From: an uncultured Eubacteriales bacterium | GTDB lineage: Bacteria; Bacillota; Clostridia; Christensenellales; CAG-917 | Direction: 5' to 3' | Assembly: GCA_900547975.1 (NCBI GenBank) | Contig: URIX01000002.1 | Coordinates: 1 to 64,000, forward strand | Length of the DNA: 64,000 bases | Part shown: positions 32,542 through 41,899 of the stretch, piece by piece | Position numbering within the stretch: position 1 is the first letter of the stretch | Layout: each line of letters begins with the position of its first letter | Notes under the pieces: generated by a model | The model's input: the letters and a program-made list of their open reading frames with translations, nothing else | The model's database searches: none | Told to the model about the DNA's origin: nothing | Position numbers and translations under genes: made by a program

Positions 32542-33399
32542 TTAAGTTTGTAAATTTATCGAGATGTAAAACTGTTTGGGCGTTATGCCGAACTCGTTTT
32601 TGAATGCGCGGAAAAAGTGGGTATAATCCGAGAAACCGCACTTTGCAAACACTTCGGTTATAGGGAAGCCTTCTTCGATAAACTGTTTTGACAAGACCAG
32701 CCGTTTTTTTAGGATATATCGGTGAGGGGAAGTGTTGGTGTATTCCTTGAAAATGTGCGCGAAGTAGTATTTGTCTACAAACAACGCAGACGCGATTGCA
32801 TCAAGGGAAAGATCTTGCGATATATGTTCGGAAATATAATCGATTGCTTTCGTCACGCAGGGATTTGCTTTTCCTAATATAGTGAAGTCGTCGCGGCTTT
32901 GCAAAAAATATTGTCCCAGCAACACAAGCAACGCTTTTATTCGATCCTCATTTTCGATATCTGCGCCGAAGTCGCCGGTTTGCGAAACGGAAAAGCCGTC
33001 CAGAATATGGCGTATTTTGTCCGAAACCGAGCTGTTGCGGATAAGAAAAGCATTGTGTTCGTGCGCCTGCAAAAAACAGGTGTTCAGGTCGGTTTTCGCG
33101 GTTGAGATGCGCTTCAAATATCGTTGATTGAGCCACACGACAAAGCGTTCGTACGTCATGGCAGAGTCTTTGATGTCAAGTTGATGAAGTTTGTTGGGCG
33201 GTATCAAAAGCACGTCGCCGGGGTGCAGGGAATACTTGCAATCTTCCACGATGTACGACGCAGAACCCTGCAAAAAGAAATAGATCTCCGAAAAATCGTG
33301 AGAATGCAATTCCACCGTCTTGAAATCCTTGTCTTTTTTGTGATGCACCTCGAAAGTCGAATTGCTCATTTGTTGATTTTCGTATTTTGTTCCGTTCAT
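32542..33399 (-). CDS. AraC family regulator of the hexuronate operon
   Basis: This 285-residue transcriptional regulator has an N-terminal cupin sensor (HSHDFSEIYFFLQGSASYIV and HPGDVLLIPPNKLHQLDI, about residues 27-80), which should bind a sugar effector, and a C-terminal pair of helix-turn-helix motifs (LSLDAIASALFVDKYYFAHI and ITEVFAKCGFSDYTHFFRAF, about 200-265). It is transcribed divergently from uxaC, 109 bp away, the usual arrangement for a local activator. The effector is probably glucuronate, galacturonate or a derivative, inferred only from context. Confidence 0.9.
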   Translation of the reverse strand: MNGTKYENQQMSNSTFEVHHKKDKDFKTVELHSHDFSEIYFFLQGSASYIVEDCKYSLHPGDVLLIPPNKLHQLDIKDSAMTYERFVVWLNQRYLKRISTAKTDLNTCFLQAHEHNAFLIRNSSVSDKIRHILDGFSVSQTGDFGADIENEDRIKALLVLLGQYFLQSRDDFTILGKANPCVTKAIDYISEHISQDLSLDAIASALFVDKYYFAHIFKEYTNTSPHRYILKKRLVLSKQFIEEGFPITEVFAKCGFSDYTHFFRAFKNEFGITPKQFYISINLQT

Positions 33400-33455
33400 A
33401 TCTTAACAATACTTCAAAATCGCAAGATATACAAGTAAAAAAGCAAAAAATAAAA

Positions 33456-33484
33456 TTTACTATGCAAAAGTTGTGTGATAAAAT
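33456..33484 (+). promoter_or_regulatory. Promoter of the hexuronate operon
   Basis: TTTACT (33456-33461) and TAAAAT (33479-33484) have a 17-bp spacer, 25 bp before the uxaC ATG. A TATAAT-like hexamer overlaps just downstream. Confidence 0.5.
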
Positions 33485-33508
33485 TATAATCAATAAGGAG
33501 TGTGAAAG

Positions 33509-34702
33509 ATGAGTTTTTTTGACGATAACCTTTTACTTTCGGGGGATACGGCGCGCAAAATTTACAGCGAAATCGCGCGTCTTCCCATAATCGACTATCA
33601 CTGCCATCTCAACGAAGTTGATATTAAAAACGACAAGAAGTTTTCCGACATAGGTGAACTGTGGCTTTCGGGCGACCATTACAAATGGCGTGCAATGCGT
33701 CTTTGCGGCGTTGACGAAAGTTATATTACGGGCGACTGCTCTTACGAAGAAAAGTTTTTGAAATACGCCGAGATTATGCCCAAACTTATAGGCAATCCGC
33801 TTTACTATTGGACGCATATGGAACTCGTGCAAATTTTTGGCATAAACGAGCCTCTAAGCAAAGACAGCGCAAAGAGAATTTATGAAAAAGCAAACGCTGT
33901 TTTGAAAGGGCTCAGCGTGCAAAAACTGCTTGAAAAATTCAGGGTGGAATATATCGCAACCACCGACGATCCGTTTTCCGATTTATCTTGCCACGGCGAT
34001 ATAAACGGGGTGAAGGTGCGCCCGACGTTCCGTCCCGACAGATGCTTTTCGGAAGGCATCGACAAGGTTCAACTTGAAAAGAGATTGGACTATTTTGTTT
34101 CCAAAGGTTGCAAAATCGCAGACCACGGGTTTGACGATTTTTCCGACACGCAAAACATCGAATGGCTGATTGAAAAATGCTTTGAAAATGGAGTTGTTTT
34201 GCAACTGCACTTCGGCACTTTCCGGAACGTCAATACCACGGCGTTTAACAAAATCGGGAAGGACAGCGGTTTTGACGTTTTCAGGACAAACGTTGATACG
34301 GACGCTCTTGCACGACTTCTTGACAAAATGCACACAAAACTCGGGAATTTGCCCAAAATCATACTTTATCCGCTCAATGACGAATGTTTAAGGGCTGTTT
34401 GTGCGATTTCCGGCGCATTTCCCAACGTCATTGTCGGCGCGGCGTGGTGGTTTAACGACACAGTATCGGGCATAAAAAGACAGCTCGAAACCGTGTCGGA
34501 ATATGCGGCTCTCGGCACGAATCTCGGCATGCTTACGGACAGCAGATCGTTCAGTTCGTATGTGCGGTTCGACTTTTACAGAAGGATACTTGCAAGTTTT
34601 ATTGCAAACAAAGTCGATAAGGGAGAATACGACCAAAACAGCGCAATCGCGCTTGCAAAAGACATTGCATACAACAACGTAAAGGAGGTTTTGGGACTGT
34701 GA
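33509..34702 (+). CDS. uxaC: Uronate isomerase (glucuronate isomerase)
   Basis: This 397-residue enzyme isomerises D-glucuronate to D-fructuronate (and galacturonate to tagaturonate). It belongs to the amidohydrolase-like superfamily; the metal-binding HxH is seen in IDYHCHLNEVD (about residues 28-38), and ATTDDPFSDL and FRPDRCFSEG match the family. It is about 70 residues shorter than the E. coli enzyme (470), with no obvious lost motif. AAGGAG precedes the ATG. The uxuA start overlaps its stop by 4 nt. First gene of the operon. Confidence 0.93.
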   Translation: MSFFDDNLLLSGDTARKIYSEIARLPIIDYHCHLNEVDIKNDKKFSDIGELWLSGDHYKWRAMRLCGVDESYITGDCSYEEKFLKYAEIMPKLIGNPLYYWTHMELVQIFGINEPLSKDSAKRIYEKANAVLKGLSVQKLLEKFRVEYIATTDDPFSDLSCHGDINGVKVRPTFRPDRCFSEGIDKVQLEKRLDYFVSKGCKIADHGFDDFSDTQNIEWLIEKCFENGVVLQLHFGTFRNVNTTAFNKIGKDSGFDVFRTNVDTDALARLLDKMHTKLGNLPKIILYPLNDECLRAVCAISGAFPNVIVGAAWWFNDTVSGIKRQLETVSEYAALGTNLGMLTDSRSFSSYVRFDFYRRILASFIANKVDKGEYDQNSAIALAKDIAYNNVKEVLGL

Positions 34703-35745
34703 AAATGACCTTCCGCTGGTATGGCGAAAACGATTGCATACCGCTAAATTACATAAAACAAATACAGGGAATGAGCGGGGTTGTGACCGCCGTTTACGAC
34801 ACGCCCGTCGGAGAAGTCTGGAAAGAAGAAAAACTTGAAAGGCTCAAAACCCTTGCAAACGACGCGGGGCTTAATATGGAAGTTATCGAGTCCGTCCCCG
34901 TACACGAAGACATAAAACTCGGAAAACCTACGAGAGACAAGTATATCGAAGCGTACAAGCAAAATATCGTCAACTGCGGAAAAGTCGGCGTCAGGTGCAT
35001 TTGTTATAATTTTATGCCCGTGTTCGACTGGCTAAGGACAGACCTTTATTTCAAGCATAAAGACGGCGCGACGTCGCTTGCTTACGATCACGAGAAACTG
35101 CTTTCGTTAGATCCCAAAAATCTGCATTTGCCGGGCTGGGACGAAAGTTATTCGACGGAAGAACTCAACAAACTTCTTGAAGAATACAAGGGAATCGCGC
35201 ACGAGAAACTGTTTGAAAACCTTGTGTATTTTCTGAATGCGATTATGCCTGCCTGCGACGAATCGGGCATCGACATGGCGATACATCCCGACGATCCGCC
35301 GTGGGATATGTTCGGTTTGCCCAGAATTATTTGCAAAGAAGACGACTACGATAAGTTGTTTAATGCGGTGCCGAATAAGCACAACGGAATAACGTTCTGC
35401 ACGGGAAGTTTGGGTGCGGGCAGGTTCAACGACTTGCCGAAGATGGCGGAAAAATATGCAAGCAGGATTTATTTTGCGCATCTTCGTCAGCTGAGATATG
35501 ACGGGGAAATAAATTTTTACGAAAACGGACATCAGACCGACTGCGGAAACGTCGATGTGTACGCGATAGTCAAGGCACTTGTCGAAAACGGGTTTGACGG
35601 TTACGTTCGTCCCGACCACGGCAGAAACGTGTGGGGCGAAGACGCAAAACCCGGATACGGACTGTTTGACAGAGCTATGGGTGCGTGTTATCTCACAGGA
35701 CTGTTCGAGGCGGTTGAAAAGGATATTAAAGGAGAGAAAAAATGA
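34699..35745 (+). CDS. uxuA: Mannonate dehydratase
   Basis: This 348-residue enzyme dehydrates D-mannonate to 2-keto-3-deoxygluconate (KDG). The start MTFRWYGENDCIPLNYIKQI and the active-site segments AIHPDDPPWDMFGLPRI (about 192-208), FCTGSLGAG and YVRPDHGRNVWGE are diagnostic of UxuA. Length fits the shorter Gram-positive form (about 350). It can start at the GTG at 34699, overlapping the uxaC stop, or at an ATG at 34705; AAAGGAGG at 34681 serves both. Metal ligands His and Cys are all present by eye. Confidence 0.95.
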   Translation: MKMTFRWYGENDCIPLNYIKQIQGMSGVVTAVYDTPVGEVWKEEKLERLKTLANDAGLNMEVIESVPVHEDIKLGKPTRDKYIEAYKQNIVNCGKVGVRCICYNFMPVFDWLRTDLYFKHKDGATSLAYDHEKLLSLDPKNLHLPGWDESYSTEELNKLLEEYKGIAHEKLFENLVYFLNAIMPACDESGIDMAIHPDDPPWDMFGLPRIICKEDDYDKLFNAVPNKHNGITFCTGSLGAGRFNDLPKMAEKYASRIYFAHLRQLRYDGEINFYENGHQTDCGNVDVYAIVKALVENGFDGYVRPDHGRNVWGEDAKPGYGLFDRAMGACYLTGLFEAVEKDIKGEKK

Positions 35746-36572
35746 GCGTTCCTTTCAAAGTCGATTTAACAGACAAAATTGTTGCGATTACGGGTGCGGG
35801 TGGTGTGATTTGCTCGGAATTTGCCCGTGCGCTTGCGGAGTGCGGCGCAAAAGTCGCGCTTCTCGATATAAACTATGACGCGGCAAAGAAATTTGCGGAC
35901 GAGATTGGCAAAAACGCGCTTGCCGTGCAGTGCAACTGCCTTGACAAAGCGGACATTCAAAGAGCAAAAGACGAAATAAACGCCAAGTTGGGGAAAGTGA
36001 ATTTTCTTATCAACGGCGCAGGCGGAAACAATCCCAAGGCGACCACAGACAACGAGGTTATGACGGCGGATCTCGAAGGAGCGAAAGACTTTTTTGCCCT
36101 TGAAGAAAGCGGACTGAAATTCGTGTTCGATCTAAATATAACATCGGCGTTTTTGGTGACGCAGGTTTTTGCAAAAGACATGGTCAAAACAGGCGGAAAC
36201 ATCATCAATATTTCGTCGATGAACGCGTTTAGACCTCTCACCAAAATCCCTGCATACAGTGCGGCGAAAGCGGGCGTATCCAATTTCACCGAGTGGCTTG
36301 CGGTGCATTTTGCGCCGTGTAATATTCGTTGCAACGCAATCGCGCCGGGATTTTTCGTGACAAATCAGAACAGGACGCTTTTGTTCAATGCCGACGGCAC
36401 GCCGACGGCAAGAACAGGCAAGATTCTGAATGCAACGCCGATGAAAAAATTCGGAGAGATAAGCGATCTTATCGGGTGCCTGTTGTGGCTCGCCGACGAC
36501 AAAGCAAGCGGATTCGTAACGGGAACGGTTATACCCGTTGACGGCGGATTTTCGGCATACAGCGGAGTGTAA
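35742..36572 (+). CDS. uxuB: SDR-type fructuronate reductase (D-mannonate oxidoreductase)
   Basis: This 276-residue short-chain dehydrogenase links fructuronate to mannonate between UxaC and UxuA. The cofactor loop is TGAGGVICSEFA (about residues 17-28), the Asn-Ala-Gly equivalent is NGAGGNNP, and the catalytic set is Ser-Tyr-x3-Lys in NISSMNAFRPLTKIPAYSAAK (read as ISS...YSAAK). Insertions such as FFALEESGLKFVFDLNITS are typical of the SDR fructuronate reductases of Firmicutes, unrelated to the long-chain UxuB of E. coli. It overlaps uxuA by 4 nt; the eda start is 1 nt after its stop. Confidence 0.9.
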   Translation: MSVPFKVDLTDKIVAITGAGGVICSEFARALAECGAKVALLDINYDAAKKFADEIGKNALAVQCNCLDKADIQRAKDEINAKLGKVNFLINGAGGNNPKATTDNEVMTADLEGAKDFFALEESGLKFVFDLNITSAFLVTQVFAKDMVKTGGNIINISSMNAFRPLTKIPAYSAAKAGVSNFTEWLAVHFAPCNIRCNAIAPGFFVTNQNRTLLFNADGTPTARTGKILNATPMKKFGEISDLIGCLLWLADDKASGFVTGTVIPVDGGFSAYSGV

Positions 36573-36573
36573 T

Positions 36574-37149
36574 ATGAAACAAGTAATTCCCGTAGTTGTC
36601 ATAAACGACGAAAAAGAAACGATAGAAATTCTCTCGAAATTGAGAGAAGGCGGCATAAACTGCGCGGAAATCACATTCCGTACGGCGTGCGCAAAAGAGG
36701 CGATTGCAATCGGTACGAAAGCCTTTGAAGATATGAATATCGGCGCGGGCACGGTTATCAATGCCGAGCAGGCAAAAAGCGCAGTACAGGCGGGTGCAAA
36801 GTTTATCGTGTCCCCGGGGTTTTCCGACGAGGTGGCTTGCTATTGCATAGACGAGAATATTCCGTATTATCCGGGGTGTGTGACACCCACCGAGATTATG
36901 CGCGCGCTCTCGTACGGATTGAACGTCGTCAAGTTTTTCCCTGCGGGCGTATACGGCGGACTGAAAGCGATGAAAGCATTGTCGGCACCGTTTCCGCAAA
37001 TCAGATTTATCCCGACGGGCGGTGTGGATTTGATCAACCTGAAAGAATACCTTGATTTCGACAAGGTGTATGCCGTGGGCGGCTCTTTTATGATGAAAGG
37101 CGATATCGTAAAAAACTGCAAGGAGATTGTAAAGATATGCGAGTTGTGA
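36574..37149 (+). CDS. eda: KDPG aldolase
   Basis: This 191-residue class I aldolase splits 2-keto-3-deoxy-6-phosphogluconate into pyruvate and glyceraldehyde 3-phosphate, the last step of the uronate route. Catalytic residues are Glu in CAEITFRT (about residue 33) and the Schiff-base Lys in VVKFFPAG (about 121). GCVTPTEI is also diagnostic. I use the ATG at 36574, one base after the reductase stop; an in-frame ATG at 36538 would lie inside uxuB. It overlaps kdgK by 13 nt. Confidence 0.94.
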   Translation: MKQVIPVVVINDEKETIEILSKLREGGINCAEITFRTACAKEAIAIGTKAFEDMNIGAGTVINAEQAKSAVQAGAKFIVSPGFSDEVACYCIDENIPYYPGCVTPTEIMRALSYGLNVVKFFPAGVYGGLKAMKALSAPFPQIRFIPTGGVDLINLKEYLDFDKVYAVGGSFMMKGDIVKNCKEIVKICEL

Positions 37150-38156
37150 CTTTTGGAGAAATAATGCTTCGTCTGGCACCCGAAAACTATTTGCGGTTCG
37201 TACAGGCGGACAGGCTTGAAGCGACTTTTGGCGGTGCGGAAGCAAACGTTGCCGTGTCGCTTGCAAATTTTGGCGAAGACGTGGCTTTTGTGAGCAAACT
37301 TCCGTCACACGAGATAGGACAAAGCGCGATAAATTCCCTTCGCAAATTCGGCGTCGATACGTCGTTTGTCGCAAGGGGCGGCGAGCGAGTCGGCATTTAT
37401 TATTGCGAAAAGGGCGCGAGCCAACGCCCTAGTAAAGTTATATACGACAGGGCCGGCAGTGCAATCGCAACCGCAACCGGCGACGACTTCGATTGGGACA
37501 AAATCTTTGACGGAGCAAAATGGTTTCACTTTACGGGCATAACGCCTGCCCTTAGCGATACGTTGGCAAGCATAGTTTTGCAAGCTGTCAAGAGCGCAAA
37601 GGAAAAAGGAATAACCGTGTCGTGTGACCTGAATTTCCGCAAAAAACTTTGGAGCAAGGAAAAGGCGAAAGAAGTTATGAGCGAAATATGCAAGTACGTC
37701 GACGTGTGCATAGCAAACGAAGAAGACGCAAAAGACGTGTTCGGAATCGAGGCGGAAAACACCGATATCGAAAGCGGAAAACTTAATGAACAAGGTTACG
37801 TTTCGGTTGCCAAACAACTTGTCGATAAGTTTGGTTTTAAGGCGGTTGCAATCACGTTAAGAGAAAGCATAAGCGCAAACGACAATAATTGGTCGGGAAT
37901 GTTGTACACGGACGGTAAGGCGGTTTTCAGCAAGAAATACGCAATGCATATCGTGGACAGAGTCGGCGGCGGAGACAGCTTCGGCGCAGGACTTATTCAT
38001 TCGTTGCTCGCGGGTAAAAATGCAAGTGAAGCGATTGAATTTGCAGTTGCGGCAAGTTGTTTGAAACACTCGATCGAGGGCGATTACAATATGGTGAGCA
38101 AAGAAGAAGTAGAAGCGCTCGCAAACGGAAATGCAAGCGGAAGAGTGCAAAGATAA
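37137..38156 (+). CDS. kdgK: 2-Keto-3-deoxygluconate kinase (PfkB family)
   Basis: This 339-residue ribokinase-family enzyme phosphorylates KDG to KDPG for the aldolase just upstream. The N-terminal RVVTFGEIMLRLAPENYLRF and FGGAEANVAVSLANFGE (about residues 31-47) are typical, and the catalytic motif is DRVGGGDSFGAGLIHSLL (about 275-292, Asp near 281). The internal phrase AGSAIATATGDDFDWDKI is also typical of KDG kinases. Its start overlaps eda, suggesting coupling. Confidence 0.93.
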   Translation: MRVVTFGEIMLRLAPENYLRFVQADRLEATFGGAEANVAVSLANFGEDVAFVSKLPSHEIGQSAINSLRKFGVDTSFVARGGERVGIYYCEKGASQRPSKVIYDRAGSAIATATGDDFDWDKIFDGAKWFHFTGITPALSDTLASIVLQAVKSAKEKGITVSCDLNFRKKLWSKEKAKEVMSEICKYVDVCIANEEDAKDVFGIEAENTDIESGKLNEQGYVSVAKQLVDKFGFKAVAITLRESISANDNNWSGMLYTDGKAVFSKKYAMHIVDRVGGGDSFGAGLIHSLLAGKNASEAIEFAVAASCLKHSIEGDYNMVSKEEVEALANGNASGRVQR

Positions 38157-38169
38157 AAAGGATACTACT

Positions 38170-39090
38170 ATGAACAAAATTACAATATCAGGGTTTTATG
38201 ATGAAATAAGCAGCAAATTAAGTGCCCAAATCGGTGTATTGCATCAACTCGGAGAGCATTATATGTGCCCGAGAAACGTAGACGGCAAAAACATAGCCGA
38301 TTATTCTTTCGAAGAATTCAAAGAGAAGATTTATCCTATTCTTAAAAAGGAAGATATACACTTTTCTTCAATCGGTTCACCGATAGGAAAGGTGGGTATC
38401 GACGACGACGAAGGCTTTGAAAAGCAAAAGAAACAGCTTGCGGAGCTCGTGAAAATCGCAAAACTTACGGAGTGCGAATACATCAGGGTGTTCTCCTTCT
38501 TTTACGGCGACAAAAATCCGAAAGATTGCACGGAAAAAGTTATTGCCCGCCTCAAAGAAATGCTTGCCATCGTCAAAGGAAGCGGCGTAAAACTTTTGCA
38601 CGAGAACGAAAAGAAAATTTACGGAGACGTGCCTTCAAGAGTGCTTGAAATTTACAACGCGATAAACGACGAGGATTTCGTGCTTTGTTTTGACGCAAGC
38701 AACTACATCCAATGCGACGTAAATCCCAAAGACGCTTTCGATATGCTCAAAGACCTCGTCGTGTATTATCACATCAAGGATTGCTCGACCTATAAGGTTG
38801 AAGTTCCCGTGGGAACGGGCGAAGGACATTACGATTACATCATCGGCGAACTGACAAAGCGCGGATACGAAGGATTTATGACGCTTGAACCGCATACGTT
38901 CAAGTACGCCGTTATGAAACCGCTCGTATACTTCGTGCCGTTCGTCAAATTCGCAATGAAGGACTATTTCAAAGCGTTTCGCCTCATCGACAAAAAGATG
39001 GGCAGAAATTACTTTGCGTGCGCTTCGAGGAAAACGGTTTTCCTCTGGCAATATAACAACCTTAAAAAATTGATTTCGGAGGCAAAATAA
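38170..39090 (+). CDS. TIM-barrel sugar isomerase/epimerase-like protein
   Basis: This 306-residue protein is of the AP endonuclease 2-like TIM-barrel family that includes xylose isomerase-like enzymes and sugar epimerases. Metal ligands are suggested by LLHENEKKIYGD (Glu), CFDASNYIQ (Asp), YYHIKDC (His) and FMTLEPH (Glu). I use the ATG at 38170, with AAGGAT upstream. It lies between kdgK and a dehydrogenase, and with that enzyme it could convert an unusual uronate or inositol-like sugar into the main route. The reaction is unknown. Confidence 0.85.
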   Translation: MNKITISGFYDEISSKLSAQIGVLHQLGEHYMCPRNVDGKNIADYSFEEFKEKIYPILKKEDIHFSSIGSPIGKVGIDDDEGFEKQKKQLAELVKIAKLTECEYIRVFSFFYGDKNPKDCTEKVIARLKEMLAIVKGSGVKLLHENEKKIYGDVPSRVLEIYNAINDEDFVLCFDASNYIQCDVNPKDAFDMLKDLVVYYHIKDCSTYKVEVPVGTGEGHYDYIIGELTKRGYEGFMTLEPHTFKYAVMKPLVYFVPFVKFAMKDYFKAFRLIDKKMGRNYFACASRKTVFLWQYNNLKKLISEAK

Positions 39091-40247
39091 TGGATAAAAA
39101 AGAAGTCAGATACGGCATTGTAGGAATCGGTAAACAAGGCACATTTTACACCAAGATATTCACGAAGTTAAAAGGTCTTGTAAAAGGCGCAAAACTCACC
39201 GCAGTGTGCGACATTTTGCCTGAACGTCGCAAGTACGCCGAAGAAAACCTCAAAGGCGTTAAAGTGTTCGACAACTATCAAGATATGTTCAAATCGGGGC
39301 TTATCGACGTCGTTATGGTGGAAACTCCGCACTATTTCCACTCGCAAATCGCAATCGACGCAATGAAAGCAGGGCTGAACGTGCTCTGCGACAAGCCTGC
39401 GGGCGTTTTCACAAAACAAGTGCGCGAAATGAACGAAGAAGCGAAAAGGCATCCCGATTTGTTGTTCGGAATGATGTTCAATCAGCGCACGAATCCGCTA
39501 TATATAAAGGCAAAAGAGATTATCGACAGCGGTCGTCTCGGAAAACTCACGCGTATCGTATGGATAATCACAAACTGGTATCGTCCGCGCGCGTATTATG
39601 CACAAGGCGGCTGGCGCGGCACGTGGTGGGGTGAAGGCGGCGGCGTTCTTCTCAACCAATGCCCCCACCAACTCGATTTGTTTACTTGGCTTGCGGGGCT
39701 TCCCGTCAGCGTAACGGCAACGGCGTCAACCGTCGGGCGTGATATCAGCGTTGAGAACGACGTGACGGCTTATTGCAAGTTCGCAAACGGCGCAACCGGT
39801 GTGTTTATCACCTCAACGCACGACGCTCCAGGTACTAACCGTCTCGAAATCACCGGAGAGGGTGGAAAAATCGTCATCGAGAAAGGCAAACTCACCTTTA
39901 CGGAAAATAAGGAGCTTGAACCCGTATTCTCCGAGCACAACACCGTGTTTATGGGTAAACCAAAGACTAAAAAATACACATATCGCGGAATCGGGCATTA
40001 TCTTGCCCTCACGAAATATCCGCCGCAACATATCGGCATAATCAAGAATTATACCGATTATCTTCTCAAAAAGACGGACAAATTCACTGCACCCGGCGAA
40101 CAAGGCATCATCGGACTTACGTTCTCCAACGCAATCCATCTTGCAAGCTGGACGCACAAGGAAGTTCAAATCCCGTTTGATGAAAATTTGTTTATCGGCG
40201 AGCTTGAAAAACGCAAGGAAGCCGAAAAAGAAAACGGCAAAAAATAA
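39090..40247 (+). CDS. Gfo/Idh/MocA family oxidoreductase
   Basis: This 385-residue NAD(P)-dependent dehydrogenase has a Rossmann start (RYGIVGIGKQGTFYT, residues 6-20), CDKPAGVF (about 98-105) with the family Lys, and the C-terminal GEGGGVLLNQCPHQLDLFTW (about 177-196) with the active-site His. It overlaps the previous gene by 1 nt. Its sequence differs clearly from the oxidoreductase at 31513. It probably oxidises C3 or a neighbouring hydroxyl of a sugar acid delivered by the GPH symporter, but that is inference. Confidence 0.9.
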   Translation: MDKKEVRYGIVGIGKQGTFYTKIFTKLKGLVKGAKLTAVCDILPERRKYAEENLKGVKVFDNYQDMFKSGLIDVVMVETPHYFHSQIAIDAMKAGLNVLCDKPAGVFTKQVREMNEEAKRHPDLLFGMMFNQRTNPLYIKAKEIIDSGRLGKLTRIVWIITNWYRPRAYYAQGGWRGTWWGEGGGVLLNQCPHQLDLFTWLAGLPVSVTATASTVGRDISVENDVTAYCKFANGATGVFITSTHDAPGTNRLEITGEGGKIVIEKGKLTFTENKELEPVFSEHNTVFMGKPKTKKYTYRGIGHYLALTKYPPQHIGIIKNYTDYLLKKTDKFTAPGEQGIIGLTFSNAIHLASWTHKEVQIPFDENLFIGELEKRKEAEKENGKK

Positions 40248-40276
40248 TCGAAAATACACAAAAAAAGGGAGTTATT

Positions 40277-41854
40277 ATGAGCGATATTTCAAACGTCGCA
40301 CAGGCGACGGAACAAAGTTTCATTTCGCGGACAAGCGGACTCAAAACCAAGGATTATATCGGCTACGCGATGGGCGATACTGCGTGCTGTCTTGTTTTCG
40401 GTCTGGTCACGTCGTTTTTGCAAAAGTTTTACACCGACATTTTCAGTTTAAGTCCGCTGTTCATCATGCTTATGTTCATCGGCGCGAGAATTTGGGATGC
40501 AATCAACGATCCGCTTATGGGCAGAATTTGCGATACGGTTAAGTTGTCAAAGTGGGGCAGATACCGTCCGTGGTTTTTGTGGGCGGCAGGACCGCTCTTT
40601 GTCTCGTCCGTGCTTATGTTCATCAAATGGCCGGGACTTACGGGCGAAGAAAACTATGTCGGCACTTGCATTTACGCAACCGTTACATACATTGCGTTCG
40701 GCATGAGTTATACAATGTTGCAAATCCCTTACGGCGGTCTCGCATCCGTTGTCACTACCGATGAAAAAGAGCGCACAAAACTTTCCGTTTTTCGTTCTAT
40801 CGGCGCGGGCGTGGGCAGCGTTCCCGCCGTGCTTATCGCGTCGTTCTGCTATAAGAAAGTCGGTGTAAATCCGGAAACGGGCAGAGAAATCTCCGAAATG
40901 CAATATTTGCCGATAATCATCGGCGTAGTAGTCATCTCGCTCGTTGCTCTTGTTATGCTCGTTCTTGCGTTTGTATTCAACAAGGAAAGAGTCATCGCAC
41001 AGCCCAAAGCAAGAGTTAAAGGCGAGAGTAAAGAAATCGTCAAAGCGCTTTTCAAAAACAGATCGTTCATAGCAGTCAGCGTTGCAAGTATGCTTTTGCT
41101 GGCAGGACAAATGTTTACGCAAAGTTTTTATCTGTACCTGTTCGATGATTATTTCGGAAAGCCGTGGATGAATCTCGTTTCTACTGCTTGCACGTACGCA
41201 CCTATGGTCATATTCATGTTATTCACGCCGAAACTCGTCAGAAAGTTCGGCAAAAAAGAACTTTGCGGAGTGGGTATGATAATTGCTGCGGTTGCAAATC
41301 TCGGCATGTTCGCACTTCGTTCGGTCAATCCCGACATTCTCGCATATCTATTCCTTGTGCTGTGCTTTGCGAGCGGTATAGGTCTTACGTTCATTATATT
41401 GCAAGTGTGGTCTATGGCAACCGACGCAATAGACGAAATCGAAGTCAAGACAGGCAGGCGCGATGACGGAACGGCATACGCATTCTTTATGTTCTTCAGA
41501 AAACTCGGTCAGGTCATTGCCGCAATCGCTGTCAACGGTGCGCTTCTTGGTATGCATTACGACTATACGAAAGGCGCGATTCAAACCTCAAAAAACCTTG
41601 AAATAATGTACGATATGGCGACCATTATCCCGGCGGTGCTTTTTGGAATTATGGCTGTCGTGTTGCTTGTATGGTATCCGCTTTCCAAGAAGAAAGTTGC
41701 AGAACTGCAAGTGATGAAAGAAGAACATCTCAAAAACGCATTCGAAAGCAACGCGATTGCAATCGACAACACAAGCGGCATAGAAAAACTTGGCGAGTCG
41801 TGCGCGCAACTTGAAGAAGATGCCGAAGAAGCGACTGATAAAAAATTGGATTAA
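40277..41854 (+). CDS. GPH family sugar/uronide:cation symporter
   Basis: This 525-residue transporter is of the glycoside-pentoside-hexuronide:cation symporter family (MFS superfamily), with 12 membrane segments. The first conserved block is LKTKDYIGYAMGDTACCLVF, and the D-P-x-MGRICD pattern (AINDPLMGRICD) follows, then GRYRPWFLWAAGP. The C-terminal 70 residues are an acidic cytoplasmic tail (QLEEDAEEATDKK). It is the only transporter in the operon and presumably imports glucuronides, oligo-uronides or a modified uronate. AAGGGAG lies before the ATG. Confidence 0.93.
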   Translation: MSDISNVAQATEQSFISRTSGLKTKDYIGYAMGDTACCLVFGLVTSFLQKFYTDIFSLSPLFIMLMFIGARIWDAINDPLMGRICDTVKLSKWGRYRPWFLWAAGPLFVSSVLMFIKWPGLTGEENYVGTCIYATVTYIAFGMSYTMLQIPYGGLASVVTTDEKERTKLSVFRSIGAGVGSVPAVLIASFCYKKVGVNPETGREISEMQYLPIIIGVVVISLVALVMLVLAFVFNKERVIAQPKARVKGESKEIVKALFKNRSFIAVSVASMLLLAGQMFTQSFYLYLFDDYFGKPWMNLVSTACTYAPMVIFMLFTPKLVRKFGKKELCGVGMIIAAVANLGMFALRSVNPDILAYLFLVLCFASGIGLTFIILQVWSMATDAIDEIEVKTGRRDDGTAYAFFMFFRKLGQVIAAIAVNGALLGMHYDYTKGAIQTSKNLEIMYDMATIIPAVLFGIMAVVLLVWYPLSKKKVAELQVMKEEHLKNAFESNAIAIDNTSGIEKLGESCAQLEEDAEEATDKKLD

Positions 41855-41899
41855 AGTGCGCGAAACGACATTTATAATGAAAATAACGAGGGATAAAGT